This document shows, piece after piece, positions 24,561-36,905 of a stretch of DNA of 64,000 bases; position 1 is the stretch's first letter; each line of letters starts with the position of its first letter. Made by a program: the position numbers and the translations under genes. Origin of the DNA: Heterohyrax brucei (taxonomy: Eukaryota; Chordata; Mammalia; Hyracoidea; Procaviidae); the NCBI GenBank assembly GCA_028571685.1, contig CM053141.1, forward strand, positions 52,946,333 to 53,010,332, read 5' to 3'. The notes under the pieces are model-generated. The model ran no database searches, was not told the DNA's origin, and worked only from the letters and a program-made list of their open reading frames with translations.

Positions 24561-26569
24561 GGCGAGGTGTCTGGGACTAATCCAGTATCTCCTCCTGCTG
24601 CCTGGAAATGACAGTTTTGCGCTAAAGCCACTTACGGTTTGTGGGGTCAGTGGGCTCTGACTCAAGGGCGATCAATAAAAACATTTAGTTCAGTAATAAG
24701 CTGCGTTTTTTCGAATGTACCGAGAAAGATGTGTCACCATCTGGGACAGGGCGTCCCTGAGAGGCCGAGCACCCAGTCCTTCCCTACGAACACAAACACA
24801 AACAAGTGACCTGACTTTCCGTTCTTGTGACCGCTTCACTGGGCAAACCACGGCAGGTTTGACTTTCCCTAGCTGGCTTCCACCACAGAAAGGCTTATGC
24901 ACTTGAAGCAAGGGACCAGTGCAGTGCTCTTTTTTTCTTCCTTTTTTGAGGGGAGGGGGAGAGTAGGAAATGGCCAAATTTAGGGATTTATAATTAAGAA
25001 TTAATTTGTGGCTCATATTTCAAATTAAGATGATTACAATTTTGATCCCTATGGAAGATTTTTTTTCCCCTTGTTTTGAAGAATGGGGAAGGGTTCCCAG
25101 TTACAGCTTTTTACTCAGTGTTGTGATTTGCAGATACTAAGAGTGTGTTCATATGTATGTATGTATGTTATCGCATAGAATCGGTAATACTACCTTTGTT
25201 TGTAAACTATCCATAACGTAGGGGAGGGTAACTTAGGTGCTTACCGTGGTGTTAACACGAACATCACTATCTCCCGACTTTGGGGACACTGCAAATCCAC
25301 ACCTCCATGCTTTTTCCTGCCTGTCCTCAGCGACACAACTGTGTATTACGATGAAACACAAAACAAAGACCCAAGTTTCATGAAATCAACTAATTTTTGT
25401 AGGGAAATTTCTTTCCCCCACAGGAAAAGAATCCTTCACAGTAGTTCAGTCCTCGACTTTTCTTTTTCTCATGGATAAGAGTTGCTGTTTATTTTGATTT
25501 GTCACAAATACAATGTGTTGTTTGAAACTTGTTAAACTTAGCAGGTATATAGAGATAATACTAGACAGGCCACTGAATGAGATAAAGTAAAATATGGTGG
25601 GAATTCACTTTTAAAGGCTGTGATGGATTTTGCTTTTTCCCAATAGCTTTTTACTTAATAGTTCTTCAAAATACTGTCTCTTATCTCACAGTTTTGTAAT
25701 ATAAAGCAGTGGTTTAATATGCATTAAGAATATAATTCACAAAATGTTAATGCTGACTGTATCCTGCAGTTATTTTTAATTTAAATTGTTTATATTCTCA
25801 GTTTTAAAGTAGTGTTTTCATGAACTAAAATGATTTGCCTACTGTTATGTAAAAACATGTTTTGTCCTAAGAATTCCCGTGACCACTTACTAGAACAACT
25901 GTTTGTTTGTTTTTGTCTTTTTTCATTATAAAGAGGAGGCTTACTTTAAAAATAAGCTTAGCAAAAGAAAAGTTGAATCTAATTTTTTGGCAAAAGGAGA
26001 AAATTTTAAAATATGAATTAGTTTTACGAAAAGCACATATATTCTTTGAAACAGTGTATTTTTAGTAATTTTTAAAAGGAAGAAACATTTAAATACCCAA
26101 ATAGTGAGAAACTTATTTTAAATGCACAGACTATAACTGATAGTTATATAAAATTTTGTATCAGTGATCCAAGACTTTTTGTTACATGAAATCAGTTTTA
26201 CAAAAAAGAAATGCTTGAAATAAAATTGACAATGACTTCATTTGTAAAGTATAATACTTGACTTTCACAAACAATGAATGGCTGATACTAAAAAGATTAG
26301 AAGTGGAAAACATGGATCAGCAGCTTCTGGAAAAGGAAACTGTTTAGTGAGATCTGCAATAATTCATTTACTTTCTTCTGTAATATATGGAAATATTTTG
26401 GACTTCACTACTAGGATTTCTCTTTTGATATCAAAGTACACTTCAAATTTTTAAGACTAAGAAGTATCCTTGAAGTCTTTACAACTTCACAGATAGTACT
26501 TACTTTTGCATTTTCTGTGTGGCCCAATTTCTACTTATTTATCAGGGGCTGAGCCCTTTAATGAAGGGT
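24561..26569. other. Repeat-poor AT-rich intergenic DNA
   Basis: No gene or interspersed repeat recognised. A short (TATG)n run lies at about 25152-25169. This is the last clean stretch before the dense retroposon zone. Confidence 0.65.
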
Positions 26570-26574
26570 GGTGG

Positions 26575-27530
26575 TGGTTGTTATGTAGCTAGGAGCCTCA
26601 GTTCAGTTCCAGCTCACTGTGACCTAGGTACCACAGAACAAGACACTGCCACATCCTGCCCCATCCTCACAATTGGTACTAAGCTTGAGTCTATCGTTGT
26701 AACTACTGTGCCAACCCATTTCGTTGAGGGTATTCTGCTTTTTCACTGACCCTCTGCTAAGCACGATGCTCTCCTCCAGGGATCAGTCCTGCTTGATAAC
26801 AAATGCTAAATACATAATAACACGCATCTGTGTGCTCCTCCCTTCTAAGGAACGTTCTGTTGTACTTCTTTCAAGACAGATGTGTTCCTTCCTCTGGCAG
26901 TCCGTGGCCTATTCAGTATTCTTTGCCAGTGCTGTCATTCAAATGCATCAGTTCTTCAGTCTTTTTTATTCATTGTCCAGCTTTTCCATGCATATGAGAT
27001 GATTGAAAATGCCGTGGCTTGGGTCAGGCATACTTTAGTCCTTAAAGTGACCTCTTGGCTCGTTAACACTTTAAAAATGTCTCTTGGAGCAGATTTGCAA
27101 ATTTCTTGACTGCTGCTTCCATGAGTATTAATTATGAATCCAAGTAAAATGAAACCCTTGACAAGTTCCGTATTTTCTCCATGCATGACAGTGGTGCTTA
27201 TTGGTTTAGTTATGAGAATTTTTGTTTTCTTTATGTTGTATAATCTATCCTTAATGGCTGTGTAGGCTTTGACTGTCATCAGTAAGTGCTTCAAGTCCTC
27301 TTTGATTTCAGACAAGTTGTGTCTTTTGCATATTGCAGGTTATTAATGGTTATTAATGAGTCTTCCTCCATTCCTGATGCCCTGTTCTTTTTCATATAGT
27401 CCAACTTCTTAGAATATTTGCTCAGCAGACAGATTGAATAATACGGTGAAAGGGTACAATGGTGACGTATACCTTTCCTGATTCTAAACCAGAAGGACAG
27501 TATATTGTCAATGAAAACTCACCTTTGACA
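26575..27530 (-). mobile_element. RTE-type LINE fragment (3' part)
   Basis: On the minus strand the sequence encodes broken pieces of the C-terminal half of an RTE reverse transcriptase, including a GFIINTHGSSSQEICK segment that corresponds to the family's 'YLGS.I...G....EI..RI' block and an AWKSWTMNKKD segment. Homologous blocks recur at 50985-52045, 55985-56665, 58872-59335 and 60125-61137. It ends toward 26575 with the RTE 3' terminal region. Many stops and shifts: not active. Confidence 0.8.
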
Positions 27531-28270
27531 TCTATTATCCCATCAGTGTAGACTCATAAGTCTCATTAATATTAATAGAAAATGTCCTTGCTTATCGTGT
27601 GCAAAAAAAGAGGGGGAGGGGAGTTGGAGATACTTTACTCAGCAATATCTTTATAACAGGTATATTAGGGCTAGCTAAAACAACCTGACAGCTTGGTCAC
27701 ATCTAGACCCAGTATCATTGGTGAAAATTGTCACATGGAACATAAGATTAGAGATTACTTAAAGATAAATGCATTATGGAGGAAAAAGCTTTCCCCTGTC
27801 TCTTAGAATTTTAGAAGTTACTACTTAGTTATCAGAAATATTCCAGCCAGTCAAGTGGTGTAGCTTTCCTACCACTGAGATACAGGACTAAAGCTGACTA
27901 GATGCCAGCTAAGTGCTGCTGAGTCAGATCTGACTCATGATATGCATGTTATGTATTTGCTTTCTGTATAGGGAGCTGTCGCGGTTGAACTGTTTACTAT
28001 AGTTTGAATGATGCTTCATTTATTTGTTTTCTTTTTGTAGTAGTGATAGAGTATATGGAATCATTTTGTTGGGTAAATGTATACATGAAAGATAGGTATT
28101 TTGGTACCTATGGGCCTTGTCAGAGATTTTTCTCCAGGGCAAAGCTAATTGAGTTGTAATAGAACAGAGTCTTAATATCACAAAATTGTGTGATGGCCCA
28201 AGAGTGTAAGTGATGAATATACATGATGTTTGAGTTATCTCAGTTAAAGTCTTATAGACTAACTATATAT
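27531..28270. other. Intergenic DNA with a weak SINE/RTE remnant
   Basis: Mostly unrecognised. A remnant at about 27905-27990 (AAGTGCTGCTGAGTCAGATC...) resembles a decayed RTE/SINE 3' end in minus orientation. Confidence 0.45.
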
Positions 28271-28271
28271 C

Positions 28272-28472
28272 AAACCACCCAACCTACTGCCACTGAGTCG
28301 ATTTTAACGCATAATGACACTGTAAAATGAAGTAGAATTTCCCCATAGAGTTCCAAGGCTGTAAATGTTTGCCAGAGTAGACTGCCACATTTTTTTCCTG
28401 TAGAGCAGTTAGCTTGTAGGTTTGAACCAGGGACCTTTTTGGTTAGCAGCTGAGGGCCTTTACCAGGGCTCA
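28272..28472 (-). mobile_element. AfroSINE
   Basis: Minus-strand copy: starts with the CTGCCACTGAGTCGAT terminal motif and runs to TTTTGGTTAGCAGCTGAG near the SINE head. Diverged, near full length. Confidence 0.85.
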
Positions 28473-29317
28473 GACTACGGATATTTTGAGTCTTTTGTAT
28501 AAGGAATATCAAGAGAAGAGTCAGCTTCTCCTGGAGTAAGTGGTACCCAGTGGTGGTTTCTGCCATGCTGTAACACTTTTCTATTTGTAAAGCACTTTAC
28601 AGTCATGAGTTATGCATGAGAGCTGGCAGAGCCTGTTTGCCTAATGACCTCTGTACCTGTTTCTCAGCATAGTTATCAGTGCTCTTGCCTTCCCTTCTTG
28701 TGTGTAAGAGCAGAACATCAAAGGAGCAATCATTTTTCCTTGGTTACTTCAGTGAGGACTATGTTAGATCAGAGAATGGAAATTACTTTGTGGATATTTT
28801 CCATAATGTCTATTCTCTTTACTTTCAGGAACTGAGGGAAGATGTTGAAAGGTAAAAGGGGTGGGAGCTTGCAATACACCACAGCAAAACTGTTATTTAT
28901 CTCCTTAAAGCAGTGGCCCTCAAACTTTTAGATTTTAGGACTCTTGCACTTTTGGACATTGGTGAGAGCCTCAAAAATCTTATGTTTCTGTGAGTTATAG
29001 CAGATAATTTTGAAATATTTATTCATCCAAAGCTGATAATTTTAAAATATTTGTTAATTAACCTTAAAATAATACTATATGTTAGCATACATATCTTTTT
29101 TTTTAAATAATGGTAGCTTTCACAACAAAAAATTAGTGGGAGGAGTGACATTGGTTTTAAGTTTTGTAAATCTTTTTACTGTCTGGCTTGATAGAAGACA
29201 GCTGAATTTTCTTATCTTCTTCCTTATTCAATTTGTGGTGATACCGCAGATCCTGTAGACTCTGGAAAATCTACGGTTGCTTGTGAGACTGAAAAAGGCA
29301 AATGATATCTTCATATT
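28473..29317. other. Intergenic DNA, nothing recognised
   Basis: No gene or clear repeat. Short open frames here have no domains. Confidence 0.6.
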
Positions 29318-29464
29318 ATGGCGATGTAGTGGTTAAGTGCTACAGCTGCTAACCAAACAGTCAGCAGTTCGAATCTGTCAGGTGCTCCTTGGGAGTCCTA
29401 TGGAGTAGTTCTACTCTGTTTTATAGGGTCACTGTGAGTTAGAATTGACTCGATGGCAGTGGCC
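29318..29464 (+). mobile_element. AfroSINE (plus orientation)
   Basis: Reads GTAGTGGTTAAGTGCTAC at its head and GAATTGACTCGATGGCAGT at its end. Forms an inverted pair with the copy at 29513-29677, separated by about 50 bp. Confidence 0.9.
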
Positions 29465-29512
29465 AATCAGTCAGTCATTATTATAAAAAGAGACCTTTAA
29501 CCTCACCCATAC

Positions 29513-29677
29513 CCCAAACCAAGTTCACTGCCATCAAGTGGGTTCCAATTCCTAGCGACCCTATAGGACAAGGTAGAACTGCTTCACAGAGTTTTCAAAG
29601 AGCACATGGTGGATTTGAACTGCTGACCTTTTGGTTAGCAGCCTTAGCACTTATCTGCCACACCACTAGGGTTTTCT
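29513..29677 (-). mobile_element. AfroSINE (minus orientation)
   Basis: Starts CTGCCATCAAGTGGGTTCC and ends at GCACTTATCTGCCACACCAC. Inverted relative to the neighbour at 29318-29464, so a transcript could fold into a hairpin. Confidence 0.9.
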
Positions 29678-32600
29678 TAGCCTCACAGACCCTCCTAAAA
29701 GCCCCAAACTCTGGGTACCCAGAGCACACATTGAGAACAACCAGCTTAAAAAACAGACTTAAAAAAAGAAAACTGTGAGGATCTATTACTTGAGAGAATA
29801 TAATTGCTTACATTAGTGCTCTGGTGGTTCATGTATGTTTTTAAGTAAAGTCTGGATTGTAGTTTCTGAGCTCCATCATTCGAACACTGATGTGCATGTT
29901 CCAGGTATCTCAGGCATTGAAGTAAAAGGGATTATGATACTATCTAACTGAAATTTTAAGGCTCATTTCTAAGAATGTAGACACTCAGTGTTGAGTACTC
30001 TGAGCCTTGCCATCAAATTGTTTCCAACTCATAGTGGCCCTATAGGATTTGAACTACATGAGAATTGCTGGTCATAGATGACACTATGAGACAAAGAAGA
30101 GATGATTATATTAAAGCAGAAAAGTCACTTGATTTTTGGAATGAGATAGGCTGGTAAAAGACCAACCGCTAAGAAAATGGGGATTCAGACAGAGGGTGAG
30201 GCTTTTTATATTTGACATGAGGAAAAAGGAAAGAATGGGTCTGAGAGATACTCTGAGAACTTGAGAAGTGCAGAAGAGACTAGTAGTTGTCCATCAGATT
30301 TTGTTTTCCCCTTATTCATTGGTGTGTGGACACGCTGCCTATTCCAGGCTCCTTTGCAACTGCCTGTGGCCACATGACTATATCCCTGCGAATGGAAGCT
30401 AAGCAAATTAATGTGGGCTGTCTTTGACTTAGATCTGGGGATGGTGAAAGTGCTTCCTTGTGCTCCCTTTTGCCTTCCGACTTTCTGCAATCTGTAAAAG
30501 TCTAGCTTTAACTGGCAGATGATGACAGTGTCCTGAGGGTGTGATGGAGCAAGGGGGATAGTTGGAACTAATCAATGCCCTGAATGAAAACACCTAGAGT
30601 TGCCAGCTGACCTGAAACATTTGCCTTACTCTGTAAGTGAGAAATAACTTATATTCTTCTTCAAGTCACTGAGTTGTTGTGAGCCCTATTTCTTACATCA
30701 GCCTAGTCTTACCTTAAGGTAACTAGGTATCACCTAGAGCATTGAGGTAGGTAAGAAGCCATGGATGGTCCTAAGATGCTGAGTCTGGATGACACATTGT
30801 GAATAAAGCATTCAATATATTCACTCATTTGTTCATACCTTTAAATATTTATCTACTGCTTACTATATGTCATTTTCCTCCCTCCCACCAGAATGATATT
30901 TAATCTTTTTTCTCTCCCATTTCTAATTTTGAGATTACGTTAAAATACATAGAACAGTAAACTGAAGGTACCACCACAACTGGAAAAATAGTTGTTCCAG
31001 TTTTCATGAATACCATGTGGTGGCTATTATAACAGTGAATAACATAAGGTTATTGCCTTAATAGAGCTTAATTTTTTTGTGTGTGATAACTTCGATTGAT
31101 ATACAAGTAAGTACATACTGTATAATGAAAGGAATAATAGGTTTTATGAAAAAATAAAGCAGAAAAAGTGGATAGAGATTGAGATAAAGTGATCAAAGAA
31201 GGCTTGTTTGAGGAGGTGACTTGAGCAGGTGGTGAACATTCTTAGAAAGGAAAGCGAAATATATATGTATTACATCACTTTGGATTGAAATTGTATATTT
31301 GGTTTTTGATGTGCTTTTGATGGTATATAGACAAAAATTGGTCCCTGTTAGAGACTTTGAGTTAGCAAATATTTATGATACTTAGTGAAAAATGAAAAAA
31401 CCCTAGAAAGAATCTGTACAGAATGGAAAAACTAGGAAATGAGAAGTACAGCAATAATCAAACACATATTTGAAAGAAAACTGACAGGAAAGGTGTAAGG
31501 GAAAAAAGAGAGACATATGAATGTGAGAAATAAATGAAGAGATCAGGAAGGGATGGGGAAAAATAAAAGACAATAGAAATGTTTCTGGAACTGAAGCCAG
31601 AAGTCTTCAAAGGGGCAGGTATCAAAAGCTGTGTCCCATACATCAGAAAGATCAAGAGAGATAAGGACTAAGAAAATGCCTTTGAACTTGGCTGAATGGA
31701 GGTCATTGGATACCATAAAGAGGCAAAGATGGAAGCCAGATTTAGGAGGGGTATTAGGAAAGAGATTTTTAAAATATAGTTCATCTAACTCTTCACTATT
31801 GTTATTGGACATTTATTGAGTGCAGTGATCCTACAGGGCTCTGCTGTGACAAGTGTTTGCTGAGTTTAGTTACTAGGTTTGTGGGGAATGGCTGAAGAGG
31901 AACCACGGGCTGGTACTTCTATTATCCTGTTCAGATGAGCCCTCAAGGACAGAATTGCCTACTTTTTTTATGTTTCTTTAACCCTTTTGGCCATCTAGAT
32001 TTGCAGAATTTAAGAAGACTAGAAGATCCCACAGTCTAAGCAGACAAACCAAGAAGATGTCAAACTCCCAGAGGCTAGATCTAGGCTGTCAGAAGTAAAG
32101 ATGCAGAGGTTAATTATCTAGTGACTGTAAGAGTAACCAAAGACTGGGAGGAAAGACCTACTTAAAACTATTTGAGAGTCTAGCGATTTGCTTAATTTTG
32201 TTGACACTGGTTAAAATGTGTGATGTTTCATCAAAGGCGATATTCCTTGGGCTGTATATCACTGTATTACTAAAAGTTCAGCTGAAAAGACCTTGTAAAC
32301 AGAGTGATAGTTTGGTAAAGAGACATGGAATTAAAACAAAACAAACAAAAAAACCTTTGGACTTTAGCAATTCAGTTAGCTGGAAGCAATCCAAGTCCCA
32401 TGTATTTTGTGCTGTAATACATCCCAACAACAGAGTCTGCCATTCTGAAGACATTTGGGAATCAGATGGTGCTTTGTTTTGCATCACTTAAGTGTCAATG
32501 GCAAGATAAAATCAGCACTATCATCTGTCGTAATTTACCTCTCCTGGAATGAATGTCTACCAAGAATTCATATTTTGTTATTTTTAATGTTGCTTTGTGT

Positions 32601-32792
32601 GAGATGACAGAGTGAATACAATTACAGGTATAGTTCTAATGTAAGACTAACTCTAGTAACTCTTGAATATACACAAAGTTATTATTTATAACTCAAAATA
32701 ATTTTTAAAAGAGGATAAAGCATAGAGCCTTTGGTAAGTATGAATGAAGAAAAGAAAGGCCCACTTAAAGATTTTGAAGGGAAAATTGAAAT
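29678..32792. other. Intergenic DNA with old repeat relics
   Basis: A decayed AfroSINE piece lies at 30003-30060 (minus; CCATCAAATTGTTTCCAACTC). The stretch 30990-31240 looks like an ancient interspersed repeat (GAGGAGGTGACTTGAGCAGG block) I cannot assign. No coding gene is supported in the remainder. Confidence 0.5.
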
Positions 32793-32950
32793 AAATACCC
32801 ACTGGTATTGTGTCAGGTCTGACTCATAGTGACCCTGGAGATGACAGCAGAACTGCCCCATAGACTTTAAGGAGCACCAGGTGGATTTGAATTGCCAACC
32901 TTTTGGTAAGCAGAGGTAGTGCTTAACCCGTTATGCCACCAGAGTTTCCT
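32793..32950 (-). mobile_element. AfroSINE
   Basis: Minus copy containing TCTGACTCATAGTGACCCTG, ACTGCCCCATAGAC, AACCTTTTGGTAAGCAG and a head ending GCTTAACCCGTTATGCCACC. Confidence 0.9.
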
Positions 32951-33194
32951 TAAAATAAATAGAAGGGAAAAGTCATTTGATGAGTAGATAAGCACATAAG
33001 GGATAGTACAGAAAAAAGGGCCAAGACACTTGAGCAAGTGTAGCTGAAACCTCTCAGCTTTAAAATTTAATCATAGTGATTTCTTTAATTCATCCTCCCA
33101 TATAGAATGATAGGAATTTTATCTTTTTCCTCTCAATCTCTACTTCTAAGATTGTGTTAATATACGTACAGCAATAAAATGAAAATACCTCCGC

Positions 33195-33350
33195 AAATGG
33201 GTTGACTACCAACTGCAAAGTTGGCAGTTTGAAACTACCAGCAACTCTGCAGGAGAAAGATGTGGTAGTTTGCTTCCTTAGACTTTTACAGCCTTAGAAA
33301 ACCTGTAGGATTGCTATGAGCTGGAATCAAGTCAACAGCAGTGGGTTTTG
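33195..33350 (+). mobile_element. AfroSINE, second subfamily
   Basis: Plus copy with GGAGAAAGATGTGGTAGTTT and TTTTACAGCCTTAGAAAACC, the block seen in an alternative afrotherian SINE subfamily, ending GTCAACAGCAGTGGGTTT. Confidence 0.85.
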
Positions 33351-33832
33351 AGTATGGTCCACGAATGGGAAGGTATTAACTATTCAATGCTCATGAACTC
33401 CACAATGAGCAGATAAGATATATTTCAATCTAATCCTTATTTTATTTCTTGCATGAATTATCATTAGTGTTCACCCTATGTATATCATGCATAAAGTATC
33501 TTAATAGTGTCAAAGAAATTTAGCTCTTACAACTTGATTAATTTGATAGTTTTTGATTCTTGTTTTTTCAAAGGCAAAATTTTGATTGTCTGTGTGGAAA
33601 AAAAGGCCACATCAATCCAAAGCACATTTGTATTCAGGAAATTGTTTTATTTTCATAGAGAAAAAAAAATTTTTTCTTTAAAATGAATGATGAAAATATC
33701 TGTTTATACTTGACAGTTAATAAGAATTGTTTCCTTTCTTACCAAGGTGGTAGCCTGAATCACTCATGACTGTTTGGCAAGTGTACACAAAAGCCTTTTC
33801 CTGTAAAGTTGTACAGTTAAATTAAGATCTTG

Positions 33833-36432
33833 ATTTTTTTTTCTTTTTTTATTTAACATAACTGAGTGAAAATATACATTCACATGTAAATTTACATGCC
33901 CCCCTATATACAGCTTCCACTGCTCTCCCTGTCTGGTGACTGCACACTATTCCTCTCTGCTCCATACATGTCTCATCCTGCCAACAGTCTCCTTTCCCCT
34001 CCTCTCCGTCCACTCCCCTTCCTCCAGCCAGAGGTCAGCAAGATGATATCCTATAGATGTATAGAACCATAAAGTGCTTCCAACATATGGTTACTCTGCA
34101 TTGCCAAGTCCATTCCATTCCTGTCCAAAGAGTGGATGTTTGTTATAATTTATGGGAATGGGCAGCATCAGGGCCGGGGGCCATGCTCTGAGAGGAACCC
34201 CAAAACCTCTGGACCATCAGTTGAGGTCTTTTAGTGGAGATCTCATGATGCACCTCTTTTTATTCTTGTGTTGCCAGTGAGGCTCCTCTCTGTGAGCTCC
34301 GTCATGGCTATCACTGGTGGTGACCGGGCACCATCCGGTTCTTCCGGTCCCAGGTCGATGTAGGCACCCACTCTTGTGGGTCTCTCTGTGCTCTCGGTTG
34401 TCTTTACCGCATGCCATTTTGGCCCTCGGTGAGCATCCGTTCCTGCTGAGTTGGGACCATTTGCTGTGTCCTTGGATGGCAGCTTGGCAGCTTTTAAGAC
34501 CCCAGACACCACTCACCAATGTGGGGTGCAGAGAGCTCTCTTAGCAAAACGCTAGTTGTGCCAATTGGCCTGGAATTTGCCTAAAAGCAGGGTCCCCCAC
34601 CCCACGCCCCAGCTACTCTATCCTTGCAGTATTGAGTTAAGATGGAAGGAGTACTCAAGTTATGCTGAAGTCCACTTAATGTTGTTCTTGTTCCTAATGT
34701 GTGCTGTCACCGCTTTCTCCCAACTAGATTTCTAGTAACTACCTAAACTAAACCCTCCCCCCCTTGCCCTCCCTCCCTCCCTCCCCTCCCTTGCAGCTGT
34801 CAAAGAGTCTTTTCTTCTATACACAAGTCTGTTTTTGAGATCTTATCGTAGAGGTCTCATACAGTATTTGTCCTTTTGTCGCTGACTACTCTCACTCAAC
34901 ATAATGTCTTCCAGTTGAAACCAGGTTAGGAGATGTTTCCTGGAATCATCGTTATTCTTTATCATTGCGTAATGCTCCATTGAGTATATGTAGCATAGTT
35001 TACCTATCCATTCTTCTATTGTTGGGCATCTGGGTTGATTCCACCTTTTTGCTATTGTGGACTGTGCCGCGATAAACATTCTGGTGCATGTGTCCGTTGG
35101 TGTGAAAGGCCTTGAATCTGTAGGATATATTCCAAGTAGTGGAATGACTGGGTCAAATGGTATATCTAGATCCAGTTTTTTAAGGAAGCGCCAGATTGCC
35201 TTCCAAAGAGGCTGGACCATTTTGCAACCCCACCAACAGTGTAGGAGGGTTCCACTTTCTCCACAGCCTCTCCAGCATTTGTTGTCTTGTGTTTTCTGGA
35301 TCATGGCCAATCTTGTTGGGGTGAGATGGTATCTCATTGTTGTCTTGATTTTAATTTCTTTAATAGCTAAAGATCGTCAACATGTCCGCATGTGTTTTTT
35401 GGCTGCCTGGATCTCCTCTTTAGTGAAGTATCTGTCCATCTCCTTTGCCCATCGCTTAATTGGATGGTTTATCTTCTTCTTATTGATATTTTGTAGTATC
35501 TTATAGATTATGGAGATCAGGCGTGGATCTGACATAGAGTTGCCAAATAGTTTTTCCCACTCTGTGGGTATTCTTTTAATTCTATTAATAAAGTCTTTGG
35601 ATGAGCAAAAGTGTTTGATTCTTAATAGTTCCCATTTATCTACTTTCTCTTCTGTTGATTGAGGTTTCTTTGACAGATTTTGGAGTCTGTCCTCATTGTG
35701 TATTAAAACTTCCATTGTTGTTCCTACCTTTTCTTGGATGAGCTTTATTGTTTTAGGTTTGATATTTAGGTCTTTTATCCAGTTGGAGTTGGTTTTTGTA
35801 TAAGGTGTAAGATATGGATCTTGATTCAGTTTATTGCAGATGGATAACCAATTTTGCCAGCACCATTTGTTGAAGATGCTGTTTTTACCCCAATTTAATG
35901 TCTTAGGGCCTTTGTCGAATATCAACTGTTCATAGGCAGATGGTGTCATCTCTGGGGTCTCAATTCTGTTCCATTGATTGATCTGTCTGTTCTTGTACCA
36001 GTACCACGCTGTTTTGACCACTGTGGCAGTGTAGTATGTTCTAAGGTCAGGTAATGAGAGGCCTCCCAGTGTGTTCTTCTTCTTTAGTAGTACCTTACTT
36101 ATCCAGGGCTTCTTCCCTTTCCAAACAAAATTGGTGATTTGTTTCTCCATCTCATTAAAAAATGATGCTGGAACTTGTATTGGGATTGCATTATATAAAT
36201 AAATTGCTTTGGGTAAAATAGACATTTTCACAATGTTAGGTCTTCCTATCCATGAGCAGAGTAGGTTTTTCCATTTATCTAAGTCTCTCTTAGTTTCTTG
36301 TAGTAAGGGCTTGTAGTTCTCTTTGTAAAGGTCTGTTGTTTCTCTGGTTAGATTAATTCCTAGGTACTTTATCTTCTTAGGGGCTATCACAAATGGTATA
36401 GATTTGATAATTTCCTCCTTAACAGTCTCGTT
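33833..36432 (-). mobile_element. L1 element, 3' part, cut off by the retroviral LTR
   Basis: Minus-strand L1. The A-tail appears as a T-run at about 33833-33854; a 3' UTR of about 1 kb follows (to 34842), then the C-terminal part of ORF2 (34843-36420). The 5' continuation stops exactly where the 303-bp LTR begins. Its 3' UTR and ORF2 resemble the second L1 at 61140-64000 but are much less decayed. Confidence 0.9.
34843..36420 (-). pseudogene. L1 ORF2p C-terminal part (one internal stop)
   Basis: L1 ORF2 encodes endonuclease and reverse transcriptase for retrotransposition. What remains is the part after the RT catalytic core, reading GINLTRETTDLYKENYKPL near its start, then the typical WKNLLCSWIGRPNIVKMSI and RIETPEMTPSAYEQLIFDKG blocks, and the terminal Cys-rich [19 protein letters not shown]. 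The frame is open over more than 500 codons except for a single TGA at 35377-35379; the frame resumes immediately on the other side. The RT core and endonuclease are missing because the element is interrupted at 36433. Defective. Confidence 0.92.
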
Positions 36433-36735
36433 TGTCGCTGCCTGCGACCCCCGGAACCCGCCCGGGGCCCCAAGCAGGAGACACCGAATGCAGGGAGACA
36501 AGAGAGGAACAACAACAACTTTATTTTTCTGGGCTTCGGCTTATATACCGAGCCATGTCCAATAGGCATTCAGTTTGGCATGGGGTGAGGGCGGCTTTCT
36601 CTTCTAACTGGCTGCAATCATCAGGCCATCATGGGCGTCACACAGGGGCTGACGTGGGGAGGCGGGTTTACTCAGGGCGCGGTCGGGTGTCTCGGCGCCA
36701 TCTTCAAGGCGCGGCTGCGATGTGGGCTTCCCACA
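36433..36735 (-). repeat. 3' LTR of the provirus
   Basis: 303 bp and identical to the 5' LTR except at 36568. TATATAA is at 36541-36547 and AATAAA at 36520-36525. It abuts L1 ORF2 sequence on the left with no duplicated target visible on the far side. Confidence 0.96.
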
Positions 36736-36748
36736 TCTCCCCCTTTTT
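36736..36748 (-). other. Polypurine tract
   Basis: Minus strand AAAAAGGGGGAGA immediately before the TG of the 3' LTR, the normal plus-strand DNA primer in retroviruses. Confidence 0.9.
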
Positions 36749-36905
36749 GTTTTAATAAAAGCAAGGTACAAGGCAAGGTATCGCAAGAAACGCCTGGCTT
36801 GGGTCATCCTAGCCCAGAACTTCTCTCTTACCCGTCATCAGGCCGGCTGCAGCAAAAGGCAGGGGCCCTGTCTTAGGTTGAGGGAGCCTGGCTGGAGGTT
36901 GCCCG

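Noticed and set aside
23909-24665. Overlapping 200- and 246-codon open frames on opposite strands
   Set aside because: They mirror each other across a GC-rich patch, have no recognisable domain and no exon signals; treated as composition-driven.
36387-36807. Small open frames within the LTR as an accessory viral gene (like MMTV sag)
   Set aside because: They are 60-107 codons, occur on both strands and show no membrane or domain features.
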